From the NCBI GenBank assembly GCA_039621445.1, contig CP154954.1, positions 45,177,847 to 45,241,846 of the forward strand: DNA of 64,000 nucleotides, given 5' to 3'. Origin of the DNA: Euglena gracilis (taxonomy: Eukaryota > Euglenida > Euglenophyceae > Euglenales). The translations under genes were made by a program, and so were the position numbers. The notes beneath the pieces are model-generated. The model was given only the letters and a program-made list of their open reading frames with translations, made no database searches and had not been told where the DNA came from. This document shows, piece by piece, positions 1 to 8,880 of this stretch. How positions within the stretch are numbered: the first letter of the stretch is position 1; each line of letters starts with the position of its first letter.

Positions 1-1659
1 ATCATTCCAAAATTTATCAAATGCGTTGGAGTGTTGTGACCAATGACATGGCAAACGGGCATGTGCATTGGATGAAAAGGCATCGATTTCCAATGCCAAA
101 TCAAAAGAATCAGCCAATGTCGCGATTTTGGAAAACCATCGTTCCAAAATGCGATATTGACCAAAATTAAAAGCATTCCGTACGCGTTTCGCGTATTCAT
201 GCACCCGATTTTCGGGTTGAAGGGTAGAAACACAATGAATGGATCCACAAACATGCGAGTTGTCTTCCACTACCTCAAGGGGTAATCCCAAGGGAGTTTG
301 GACAGGTTGGGGGTTTCCCCATTCCGCATCAAATCCGTACCAGGTGTGATCGCGATTGTAGTTAGGAATGACGCTTTTCGCATTTCCAAACAACGAGGTT
401 AATCCGCGTTGTTGGAGTACTCGGTGTATCTCCGCGCATTGCGGGCTACAACCAAGTGTATCATGGCGTGTGGATTCCGTATTCGGAATTGTGATTAGTG
501 TCGGAGTTTCAACTAAACATCCACAATCGAAATCCGATTGGGTGGAAATTCTCCTGCAGTGCACACATTGGAAGGAAGTGTGTTGGTGTGACAGGTGTGC
601 GTGTAAGTGGGTGTCGATGGCATTAGCCGGTGAGTCTTGTACAGGTGTGCCTGGATTCGGCACAACTGGTGGGAAACGGAGTGGTGGTGTAGCTGGGCGA
701 CTACTCGACACCGTAATTACTTCAGGCCTTTGGGCTTTCGTCTTGTAACCCAGTGAAACGGCGGGGGTACCGCTACTCGCTTGCCCTGCCTCATGTGGAA
801 CGCATGTTGGTGTGTCATTGGGCAGGGGGGAGGCTTTCTCCGTACCCCGGGTGTGGAAAACGGTTGGTGGTGTGGTGGATAACGGTGTTGCCATTGTGGG
901 TAACGGTGTTGGAAAAGTGGTGGTCATCATTGCGGATGCCAACGGTGATGGTGGTTTGGGTGTCAATGAAGTGGTGGGTGCTGTGCGCAAACCGTGGGAG
1001 TGGCAATCCACAACCAATCGGTACTGGTGTAAAAATGGGTATCCCAAAATTACGTCAGACCCGTGAATTCCGGACTCGTAACCCCAAATATTGGTGAAAT
1101 GTTGTAATTGTGGGGGTTGTGAGTGATGCTTCGGAATGATGGGCAAGAGTATCTCGAGCACACATCCCAAATCACCACCACACATGGGGGTGTTATCCGC
1201 GGTTGTAATTTTGATCGGTTTCTTGGCGCTTACCAAGAGCGGGGTCGGTATCAACCCCAACCGAAAGAGCAGTGCAATGCGACAACCAGTGTCAATGAGA
1301 ATTTTAACTTTGGTGGAGAAATTTTGAATGCGGATTTCCGCTTGGACAAGTAATTCCATTGGTGGTACGCAAAGTGAAGGGTCTGGCGGAAATACGTTTG
1401 CATGCCAGCTCTCCCATGAACCCTTTCCTACTTTGCTCAGCATTCCGAGCGGAAATGTGGAGTGGGGGGTAGGGGACCCGAAATGATTCCGGGTACTGAC
1501 CGTGAAGGCGGATGGGCAGGGGGGGTAAGGTTGATCAGGTCTTACCTCCATCTGTTCATCAGCCCAGAGGGCCTGTGCCCTCGGACCTCGGGCTCCCCTA
1601 CTCCAAGTCCGAACCGGCCGCATAGCCGGCAATGGACTTTTTGGTGGAATAGATGGAAT
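1..1659 (-). CDS. Ty3/Gypsy-like pol, N-terminal part (retropepsin onward), runs off the left edge
   Basis: On the minus strand one frame stays open from 1659 to position 1 with no stop, about 550 codons, directly after Gag. It carries a retroviral-type aspartic protease: the active-site Asp-Thr-Gly is at 1285-1293 inside ILIDTGCRIALL, and the C-terminal element DVILGYPFLHQY is near 1024-1056. Such proteases cut the Gag-Pol polyprotein. Downstream comes a Pro/Thr/Ser-rich linker, then at the edge (about 1-95) EIDAFSSNAHARLPCHWSQ. This resembles the start of the Dam-like domain seen complete in the neighbouring DIRS-like element (9550-9740). RT, RNase H and integrase, if present, lie outside the window. 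There is no obvious ATG start, so expression probably depends on a +1 shift from Gag in the 1601-1659 overlap. The frame is intact, unlike the DIRS copy next door. Confidence 0.8.
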   Translation of the reverse strand, partial: MPSIPPKSPLPAMRPVRTWSRGARGPRAQALWADEQMEVRPDQPYPPCPSAFTVSTRNHFGSPTPHSTFPLGMLSKVGKGSWESWHANVFPPDPSLCVPPMELLVQAEIRIQNFSTKVKILIDTGCRIALLFRLGLIPTPLLVSAKKPIKITTADNTPMCGGDLGCVLEILLPIIPKHHSQPPQLQHFTNIWGYESGIHGSDVILGYPFLHQYRLVVDCHSHGLRTAPTTSLTPKPPSPLASAMMTTTFPTPLPTMATPLSTTPPTVFHTRGTEKASPLPNDTPTCVPHEAGQASSGTPAVSLGYKTKAQRPEVITVSSSRPATPPLRFPPVVPNPGTPVQDSPANAIDTHLHAHLSHQHTSFQCVHCRRISTQSDFDCGCLVETPTLITIPNTESTRHDTLGCSPQCAEIHRVLQQRGLTSLFGNAKSVIPNYNRDHTWYGFDAEWGNPQPVQTPLGLPLEVVEDNSHVCGSIHCVSTLQPENRVHEYAKRVRNAFNFGQYRILERWFSKIATLADSFDLALEIDAFSSNAHARLPCHWSQHSNAFDKFWND

Positions 1660-4600
1660 TCAATGAGCGCACCGCCATTCGGGCCTCATTAAATTCCCCG
1701 TCCGAGGTCTCATCTCCCTCCCTGCCCGAAGCCGGGGTGTCCTCCTCCAAACAAGACATCTTGAAACTGACCTTTTGCCGGTTGGAGGAGTAACCACGGT
1801 CATCGCGGCGCTTACCGCGATTTCCGTAGCCGGGCCGGGGGGAACGAGATCTGGGACATTTGGATGCGTGGTGATCTTTGGAACCGCAAAGTGAGCAACG
1901 GGCTTTGTGGCGGGATTCCGCATAACGGGGGGAACGGTATTCCGTTCGACCGTCAAACCGTCGTGGTGAACGGGTTTCCCGTCGACCATGACCGGTGTAC
2001 CGGGGTTTCCCCGGTGACTCCCGCGAAGAGGATGATCCACTTCGCGAACGCGATCGTGAAGAGTCGCGATTGAAATCCCGTTTTCGGGTAGGGGGTCCAG
2101 GTGACCGACCGCGAGAGGGACGGGTTTCCCGACCATCACGCGATGGTGACTTGGGCCTATTACCGCTAAAGCGGTTCTCCGAAGAACGTGAAACCCCCGA
2201 TTGACGTGAAAACGCCGAGGAACCCGATCCCCGTGAGGAGGTCGAGCCCCTTGGGCTTCCAATACGCTTTCGCGCATCGGGATTCGGGCATTCCCGAGAC
2301 ATGTGACCAGATTTGTTGCACAAAAAGCACAGTTTATCCGTGCCCTGGTCCGAAGAACGCTGATTCCGCGTTTTCGATCCCGTAGTGGGTGATCTTGGTG
2401 ACATGGGTGATTTTTGCAACGCATTAACCGCACCCGCAGGGATTCCCGCGGTGGGATGCGTTTGGAAAGCGGATTGTATTTGTCCCAAAACTTGTGTGAG
2501 TTTGAGTTGCTTTGACACATAATTCCAACGTTGGGCAAGAGTCACCTCATGCCCTGCCAACTCCTCGCGATGGATATCCTTCACGAGGGATGGTGTGAAA
2601 TGCAACAAAACCGCATCGAATTGTTCGCGCATTTGCTTCTCGCTAAGTTCATCAACTTCGGAAGCAAGTGCTAACCATTTGGCATACCAAAGGTCAATGG
2701 ATTTCCATTTGCGATCCGATGGTGCGGATTGTCGCCACTTCTTCTCCAGGGTAATCCTGGTGACCAAGCTTGAGTTGGTTGAAGTGTATTGCTCAACCAG
2801 GTCATCGAATGATACGCCATTACGTATCACCAAATTACGTGCGCGTTCTCGCTCCTCCCTCGGTAGGCAATCGATGAATTCCATCTTGACTACCTCGGGA
2901 TTCAGGTCTTGGGTGGGTCCCTTTAGTGCCCAATAGTACTCCCAGTCCCGAAAAAATTGTCTCCATGTGGTTGGATCCCCGTCCCATTGGGGCTTCACCT
3001 TGTTCGCGATTGCGATGGTGCCCTTGAAGTCTCTCTGAGTAACCCGCTGACCCTCGGTGGTATTCCAGGGGTTTGGGTCAGGGTAATTCTTAACACCAAA
3101 CGCGTTTCGCGGATTTTCCGCTCCATGTGTAACCCGTGCAGGATTTCCCGCACCAAGTGTAAGGTTGGCAGGATTTTCCTGCGGTATTTGCGAAAAATTC
3201 GGTGAAATTCTCCCGGTGGGGCGGGTTTCCCGCCGAAATCCCGACGGGTGGTCTGGTAATCCAGAACCCGTTGGTGGTTGGTATGATCGCGAATGCGACA
3301 CATGACCAATACCAGGTGTGGGGTGTTGGCTCATTCCTCGTACAAGGTTGGAATTTTGAATTTCTTGGTGGAGACTCGAATTTTCGAGTGGGGGGTCAAT
3401 TTCCTCATCGGAAATGTCGTGCGAAGAGTGAGTTTGTGGTGTTGGCAAATGCAAAGGTGGTACAATTCGCGTTTTCGCGGGTGGTTGTACCAAATTCGCG
3501 GTGGATGTAGGGATTCCTACTCCAGAAATGGTAATTTGAGAACGCGATTCTGGGACATTTGGAATACCAACCGCAGCGCTTACCGCGGTGGATGGTGGCA
3601 CAACCGGTGCCGGAGTGGACATTTTATCCAAACTCGCGGACAAGTCATGCACCGTTTCTTCCAAATGTTCCACCAACTGGAGTTGGCCGCAAATACGGTC
3701 AACCTCAGTCTCCAAATGCCTAATGCGTTTGCGGTACCGGGAAAAGTCGTCCAAGTGTGGTAACTTTTCGGAGACCAAGTGTAAATCTTGGACAAGTTGT
3801 CCTTGGGACTCCTCCACATTCCGGAGTTGACCCGCAAGCGCTTTTACTGCATTTGAGACGGTTTGCAATTGATGGAGTGACTTTGTGGGGGTTTCCGCGG
3901 TGGTGCGCGAATTTCCCGCGGTTGGCTTTTCCAACAACGCAGAAATTCGTGCATCCAACCGTGAAACCTCATCTTGCATGGATCGGGCATTCCGATTCAC
4001 CGATTCCTCAAGTTGAATCAAACTTGTGCAAAATGCTTGCAAGGTTTCCTTGTTGTCACCAAGCATTTTGTTGTAAAATGAGCGAAACTCCGGTGACTCG
4101 GATATCCGAGCACGCGAAATGGGGGGTAGTGAGCGGATTTCCGCTACTGTGGTGGACAACAAGGTGCAACGGGTTTGTAATTCCCCAATAGCGGCTTGAA
4201 TACCACTAATGTCGGGAATTCGCTTGGAAAGTGCGGAAACATGCTCCTGCAAACCGACAACGGTGGCATTTATACCGCCAATGTCCGTTTGCATTTGTTG
4301 TTGCGTGAAATCCAACCGTTGTGCGCAATCCGCGATTTTCGCGTTCAAGGTGGTTAATCCATCCTGATTTGTGGCACAATGGCAGGATTTTTGCTCCAAG
4401 TGTGAAATTCGTTCCTCCAAAAGCTGGATTTGCGTACGGGGAACAAAATTTTCTTGCACTTTCGCCTGAAATTGCTTCAAGTGCTCGATTTCCGAGCCAA
4501 GATGCAAAATCCGTTGTTGGGCTTCTTGGAAAGAAGTAGTGAGTGTGGCAAAATGCTCAACCGCGACAAAGTTACCGATTTCCGGCATTTTGGGGGTGGC

Positions 4601-5377
4601 ATTTTGCGCTTGTGACTGGTGCTGCAATTGCAGTAGCATGGTTGAACAGGATTCCACTTTGGCAAAAAGGTGGTTCATATCATCTTGCACATGCAGAAAC
4701 TTGGAATCATTCCGCGTTTCCGCTTCATGCAGCATTTCGCTGATTTGTTGGAAATTTTGTGGAAGTTGGATGCGTAAAATACTGTCAACACTTTCCCGAA
4801 AATGCTGAAGGTCTTTCCCCGCATTTTCAAAATTGTGTTGGCAATATTTGCCGATTTCCTGCAAATAATTCCAGCAACACTCCAGTTTGGTGTTGACAAC
4901 CCTTTGATTGTCCTCATCGAACTGCAAAACTTTGTTGAGCATGGTTGCACATTCCGCAACGCATTGGTGGACATGCAAAATTTGTTTGCTAAGCGGGTGA
5001 TCCGCTGGGAGTTGACCGAGAATTCGGTAAACATCACCGGGGGTGAGGTTATCCCTCAAATCTTCCTCATAGTCCTCCACAATGGAAACGGCACCAGAGA
5101 TTTCCGGTACCACCAGACGCATATCTGGGTTCCATGGCATTGCGGGGAAAACCGCAGCTTCCGCGGGTAATCCCGCAATGCGTGTAATGGTGTGGGGGGG
5201 GGGGGGTAATTGAGGGGGGTTGGAAAAAACACGGTGTTTCCACCGAGTTGCACCCCAAAAGGCCCACCGGTGCTTCCACCGGGGATCTTTTGGGTGTGAA
5301 CAGAGCAAAGGGCAAATACCCCTCACTTTGTTCATGGGTAACATGAGTAACCAAGTGTGAGGGGGCAAGGGGTTCAT
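1598..5377 (-). CDS. Gag of Ty3/Gypsy-like retrotransposon
   Basis: This is a 1259-codon frame, long for a Gag. In order: a Pro-rich start; a long heptad-like coiled-coil region (roughly residues 110-560) with many Leu/Gln/Glu; a Ser/Pro linker; a Gag capsid-like core beginning KPQWDGDPTTWRQFFRDWEY (about 4.85-5.45 hundred residues before the end); a zinc knuckle CFLCNKSGHMSRECP at about 2285-2330; an Arg/Ser-rich stretch; and a second knuckle CSLCGSKDHHASKCP at about 1855-1900. The family packages element RNA into particles through the knuckles. The first ~57 codons of this frame overlap a better-looking N-terminus in another frame (5207-5699), separated by a 13-G run at 5194-5206. The natural protein probably starts at 5699 and changes frame there. 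The stop TAG at 1598-1600 overlaps the protease frame. Confidence 0.85.
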   Translation of the reverse strand: MNPLPPHTWLLMLPMNKVRGICPLLCSHPKDPRWKHRWAFWGATRWKHRVFSNPPQLPPPPHTITRIAGLPAEAAVFPAMPWNPDMRLVVPEISGAVSIVEDYEEDLRDNLTPGDVYRILGQLPADHPLSKQILHVHQCVAECATMLNKVLQFDEDNQRVVNTKLECCWNYLQEIGKYCQHNFENAGKDLQHFRESVDSILRIQLPQNFQQISEMLHEAETRNDSKFLHVQDDMNHLFAKVESCSTMLLQLQHQSQAQNATPKMPEIGNFVAVEHFATLTTSFQEAQQRILHLGSEIEHLKQFQAKVQENFVPRTQIQLLEERISHLEQKSCHCATNQDGLTTLNAKIADCAQRLDFTQQQMQTDIGGINATVVGLQEHVSALSKRIPDISGIQAAIGELQTRCTLLSTTVAEIRSLPPISRARISESPEFRSFYNKMLGDNKETLQAFCTSLIQLEESVNRNARSMQDEVSRLDARISALLEKPTAGNSRTTAETPTKSLHQLQTVSNAVKALAGQLRNVEESQGQLVQDLHLVSEKLPHLDDFSRYRKRIRHLETEVDRICGQLQLVEHLEETVHDLSASLDKMSTPAPVVPPSTAVSAAVGIPNVPESRSQITISGVGIPTSTANLVQPPAKTRIVPPLHLPTPQTHSSHDISDEEIDPPLENSSLHQEIQNSNLVRGMSQHPTPGIGHVSHSRSYQPPTGSGLPDHPSGFRRETRPTGRISPNFSQIPQENPANLTLGAGNPARVTHGAENPRNAFGVKNYPDPNPWNTTEGQRVTQRDFKGTIAIANKVKPQWDGDPTTWRQFFRDWEYYWALKGPTQDLNPEVVKMEFIDCLPREERERARNLVIRNGVSFDDLVEQYTSTNSSLVTRITLEKKWRQSAPSDRKWKSIDLWYAKWLALASEVDELSEKQMREQFDAVLLHFTPSLVKDIHREELAGHEVTLAQRWNYVSKQLKLTQVLGQIQSAFQTHPTAGIPAGAVNALQKSPMSPRSPTTGSKTRNQRSSDQGTDKLCFLCNKSGHMSRECPNPDARKRIGSPRGSTSSRGSGSSAFSRQSGVSRSSENRFSGNRPKSPSRDGRETRPSRGRSPGPPTRKRDFNRDSSRSRSRSGSSSSRESPGKPRYTGHGRRETRSPRRFDGRTEYRSPRYAESRHKARCSLCGSKDHHASKCPRSRSPRPGYGNRGKRRDDRGYSSNRQKVSFKMSCLEEDTPASGREGDETSDGEFNEARMAVRSLNSIYSTKKSIAGYAAGSDLE

Positions 5378-5699
5378 CCCCTCGCCGCATCAATGATGGG
5401 TGAATCGGGATAGAGGAAGGCATTTTGCCACCTACATCCCGCACAATCAATGACAATAATGATGAAGAGGGTTCATTACCCCCATGCAATAATAAAGGCG
5501 TTTCGCCTTTTGAGAATGACAAATGAGTCAAATTGCCTTCTTCTTGCTTGGGGGGTCGGGAATTGGAACTTGTTTCATTCAAACCGTTCCAATCCCCGCA
5601 ATCTTCATCACAATTGCTCAATGAACTCATCAACAAGTCATAATCAAATTTGGGGTTGGGGCTTGTGCTCTGCATCTTTTGAGATGGGTAAAAAGGCAA
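5207..5699 (-). CDS. Probable N-terminal segment of the same Gag, frame broken at a G-run
   Basis: An ATG-initiated frame from 5699 encodes about 164 residues before the 13-G tract at 5194-5206. It begins MPFYPSQKMQSTSPNPKFDY and is acidic and Ser/Pro-rich. Past the tract this frame turns into unlikely sequence, while the main Gag frame becomes protein-like (ITRIAGLPAEAAVFP). Before the tract the reverse holds. The simplest reading is one Gag interrupted by a one-base change in the homopolymer. Whether that is a real mutation or a base-calling error cannot be told here. I infer continuity from composition and the exact position of the tract, not from a database match. Confidence 0.55.
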
Positions 5700-5911
5700 A
5701 AACCCAAAAATTCACACAAATAAGCAGAGAAACAGGGACCAGAAAGGTTGTATCGGCGATTACCGAACAGAGCCTTCTGAGACCTGTATCCTTGCTTAAA
5801 GGTTGGCTAGGGGCCAGGAACGGTACTTTCACCGTGTTTCACGGCTCAGTACGATCCTCACCACCAGTCAACCACAGAGTTTCTCTGTGTGGAACGTCTG
5901 TGTAGGATCGT

Positions 5912-5929
5912 TGCCTAAATCTGCTACCA
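5912..5929 (-). other. Candidate primer-binding site (initiator tRNA-Met type)
   Basis: Read on the minus strand, TGGTAGCAGA (5920-5929) equals the complement of the 3' end of eukaryotic initiator tRNA-Met including CCA. It sits about 220 bp upstream of the first Gag ATG, the expected place just inside a 5' LTR. Only the first ten bases fit; the next bases (TTTAGG) do not match the usual continuation. Confidence 0.4.
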
Positions 5930-5931
5930 AG

Positions 5932-6357
5932 TGTACGTCCAAAGCTTTCCCTTTTTCCCTTTTTGGGACTTTCTGTAAAAGCCTTTCGCTTTCGCCTTGG
6001 TGCGCAGCCTACTTATGGTAGGGAAAAGTCTTTGGAGTAACGAAAAGTGGTTTTCCCCTTTTCTTCCCAATTCCCCAAGAAGCAAAGCACAAAGCAAAGA
6101 CTCAGAAGTTTCTTCTGAGATCAAGTTCGATTGTTCCGAGGGTTTTTCCCTCTGACAAAACCAATGGTCAAACTTGGAATTGATGACAGTGAAGAATACC
6201 ACCTGTGGGGGAAGGAGAGAAAAGTGCTGACGTGTCCAGGGGCAGATCCCAGAAGGGTCTGCCACGATCCTACCAGCTGTGGTTTTCCACAGTGGTGCGA
6301 CCGTCACAGAACCCACTCTGCAGATATCCTACAGAGCTGGGACGTGCCTGGTACACA
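5932..6357 (-). repeat. Possible 5' LTR of the Ty3-like element (unconfirmed)
   Basis: If 5920-5929 is the primer site, the LTR should occupy the sequence immediately upstream on the minus strand. The interval starts TGTGTACC (at 6357) and ends near ACGTACA (5932), giving TG...CA ends. Its partner LTR would lie beyond the left edge, so identity of two LTRs cannot be tested in the window. Confidence 0.25.
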
Positions 6358-6522
6358 CCCACTCCATGGCGCTCTTTTGACTGAAATGCAAGGGTTTTGT
6401 GCCCGGAACCGGGCACCCGGGGGTCGAAAAACACCCCGAAAACGGCTAAGTCGGACAGTGGTGAAAGTTTGCAACGCGGCCATACCTCTGGCTAGGCGGG
6501 GAGTTTCGTACTCCCTCGAGGG
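6350..6522 (+). repeat. Fragment of the composite repeat family of the right arm
   Basis: The text CATGGCGCTCTTTTGACTG followed by the 'gaaaacggctaagtcggacagtgg...ggctaggcggggag' module closely matches 56,830-56,905 and the modules at 58.0-58.4, 61.15 and 62.8 kb. It sits between the two retrotransposons and carries no gene. Confidence 0.6.
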
Positions 6523-6654
6523 AAACCGACCAGGGAGGAAGGGACACCGAGGGCGAAGAACAAAGACCTTGTGAGGCCATGCCTTGCTCGCCGGCGGCGC
6601 TGTTTGGATTGTTTGGGTGCATAGGGTTAGGAGGTCCCGCTTAGTGCCTTGACC

Positions 6655-6756
6655 ATTCGGGCTCCGCACTTCGAGATGGTGAGGTCCTGCTTTCCTTGCC
6701 GGCTGTTCTGTTCTGGTGTGTTTGTGCGTGCGCGGGGGGTGCTTCTTACTGCTTTT
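6655..6756 (+). repeat. Left inverted terminal repeat of the DIRS-like element
   Basis: 6690-6756 is the reverse complement of 11,187-11,250 apart from a 4-base gap. 6655-6689 is the reverse complement of 10,850-10,883 in the internal complementary region. Confidence 0.8.
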
Positions 6757-6923
6757 TGCCGGAGTTGGCTGATTCCTAATTCTGCCCTTCGACCACAAGG
6801 AGAAAGATTTCAACTCAACGAGTTCAACAACGTTCAGCACAGCATCCAATCAATACAGAGGAGGAAGAGGAATTCAGACGATAACGAAAAGCGCAGGAAG
6901 AAAAATTTTGATTTCCATGAAAG

Positions 6924-7622
6924 ATGCAACATACCTGGAGTCCAGCGGCGCAACAGAGCAACAAAGAACCCCTGCGAAGGCAGCAGAAGCTGGAGAAGAT
7001 GGAGTTCCAGCAGGCGCCAGAGCAACCAACATGGAAAGGCAAGCAGCGTTACAAGGAGTTTCAAGGAAGAAACCTGAAGTGGAGAAGAGTGGAGGAGCAG
7101 CAAGCGCTGGAGACGATGACGGAGCAGGAGCGGAGCACCAGTCCGTGGCCATCGCAACCCCCCCACCTTCCAATTTCCCGAAAAAATTTTCAATTCCAGT
7201 TCGACGACGGCCATGGACCCTGGACATTGGTGGCCAGAAAGTCGAGGAGACAAAGACACCAGCAGCCCACAGCCCAGAGGGACAGAAATGCGGAGACAGG
7301 TCTGGAAGACTACCCCCCCATTTTCACATCACCACCCCCCACCCAGGGGGAACATTCCAAGGGGAAATGGACTGCATCAAGGGCATGGCGACCCTTTCCA
7401 ACAAGGCTATGGCAGCCATCATCAAAGGCATGGCGCCCAGCTGCAAGGCTATGGCAGCCATCATCAAGGGCATGGAGTCCAGCTGCAAGGCTATGGCAGC
7501 CATCATCAAGGGCATGGCGCCCAGCTGCAAGGCTATGGAAGCCAGATGTAAATGCTGCAAACTTGCCCCAGGCTAAAGGCATGTCCAACTTACCCCACAG
7601 CTGTCTCAAAATCATAACATAA
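6924..7622 (+). CDS. Gag-like ORF of the DIRS-like element
   Basis: A 232-codon frame lies just inside the left terminal repeat. It is Gln/Arg/Lys-rich and contains QFQFDDGHGPWTLVARKSRR, a composition typical of first ORFs of such elements. No zinc knuckle is visible. A second frame (6908-7576) and a third (7213-7551) are also open here. Over the 42-bp tandem repeat at 7405-7545 the third frame gives the most protein-like repeat (GYGSHHQGHG), so the native protein may change frame before the repeat. Assignment to Gag rests on position and composition only. Confidence 0.45.
   Translation: MQHTWSPAAQQSNKEPLRRQQKLEKMEFQQAPEQPTWKGKQRYKEFQGRNLKWRRVEEQQALETMTEQERSTSPWPSQPPHLPISRKNFQFQFDDGHGPWTLVARKSRRQRHQQPTAQRDRNAETGLEDYPPIFTSPPPTQGEHSKGKWTASRAWRPFPTRLWQPSSKAWRPAARLWQPSSRAWSPAARLWQPSSRAWRPAARLWKPDVNAANLPQAKGMSNLPHSCLKIIT
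7405..7545 (+). repeat. 42-bp tandem repeat, about 3.3 copies, in the Gag-like ORF
   Basis: The unit starting GGCTATGGCAGCCATCATCA recurs at 7405, 7447 and 7489, with a partial copy at 7531. The length equals 14 codons, so copy number can change without shifting frame. Confidence 0.9.
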
Positions 7623-7904
7623 CATAAATCCCGCAGGAGCTGTCAATCAATGCAGCAAGCAGCCCCCCCTTCAGGGGCAGAAGGCCAATGGAGGCCATGG
7701 TATTCAGAATCAAGAGGCCAATGGCAGCCAGTGGAGAAATCAAGACCTCAAGGCCAGGGCAGGACATTTCAATCGAAAATCAGGAGGCCAATGGGGGACA
7801 AAATATGATTCAAGATCACCACATCAGCCCTTGGGGGGGAGGCCCAAGATTGGCTGCAACAGGGCCCCCCCAGAAGATAATCAGCCCAGACACCCCAGCT
7901 TTGT

Positions 7905-8880
7905 ATGTACCACCCCCACTGCAGACACAGACCTTCCCTCATCATTCAAAATCAGGGGGAAAGCCTGTCCTTGGAAAGCCCTATGGCAGGGCCAGCTGCA
8001 GCCCCAGTGATGGGGCAACCAAGGGGAAGGACCCCAGTGATGGAGCCTGGGGAATCCCCAGACATATTACACCCAGGGGTGCCTCCTTACAAGGCCCTGC
8101 AGGCCAGCCTTCCCCATTGGGTCAAAGCAGGTGCCAGCAGAGAGGTATTAAACCTGATAAGGGAGGGGGTTATGGCAGATCTTCCCCTCCCCCCTCAAAT
8201 GTCCTTAAAAGTTCCCTTTAAAACCCCCCAAGAAATATTGACAGCCCAGAAAATTCTAAGAGAATATGAATGTGCAGGGGCAACCAGGCAGATCCCCCCA
8301 CAGGAGGCAAAACATTTTGTCCCTTATTTCACCATTTCCAAAAAAGAAGGGGAAAAGACCAAAGAAAGACTGATTTCAGATTGTCGACAGTTAAACCTCC
8401 ATTTCACCCCCCAGAAGTTCAGATTGGAACACATGGGAAACATCTTCCCATATCTAAGAAAAGGTTGGTTCTGTGGGAAAATAGATCTGAAAGATGCTTA
8501 TTTCCACTTAAAACTGCACAGCAGCCTGGAAAAACATGTTTGTATGCAGGTGGGGGGGGGGGACTTGGCAGTTTCAAGCTGCATGCTTTGGTATAAGCAG
8601 CCTGCCACAGAAATTTATGGCTCTCATGAGAGTCTGGGAAAGGAAATGGAGAAAGGAGTGGAAGGTGGTTTTCATCTACCTCGACGACATTTTGCTGTTA
8701 GCCCCCAGCAAACAGACAGCAGCCCAACATTTGGTAGAAATGCAACAGGACCTTTTACTGGCAGGTTTCAGATTAAACCTCCCGAAATCCTGTTTGGAGC
8801 CCACTCAGGAAATAAAGCATTTGGGCCAGTGGATCAATTTGAAAAAAGGCCAACTGGAGATTCCTCAGGAAAAATGAAAA
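7905..8880 (+). pseudogene. Reverse transcriptase of the DIRS-like element, frameshifted
   Basis: The first frame gives RT motifs up to the first catalytic Asp: FVPYFTISKKEGEKTKERLI, SDCRQLN, then GKIDLKDAYFHLKL (motif A). At an 11-G run (8552-8562) the frame changes. The second frame (to 8877) continues with WQFQAACFGISSLPQKFMAL (motif B) and YLDDILLLAPS (motif C, the YLDD box at about 8680), ending in a TGA at 8875-8877. The thumb/connection sequence resumes after that stop (KSLRKELGKVLTAQ). The enzyme would copy element RNA to cDNA. All catalytic motifs are present, but at least one frameshift and one stop break it. Confidence 0.85.

Noticed and set aside
368-1353. Plus-strand open frames at the left edge
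   Set aside because: They are antisense shadows of the pol frame, which is continuous on the minus strand and carries protease motifs.
5450-5905. 151-residue plus-strand frame near the Ty3-like 5' end
   Set aside because: Antisense to the Gag N-terminus and leader; no motif.
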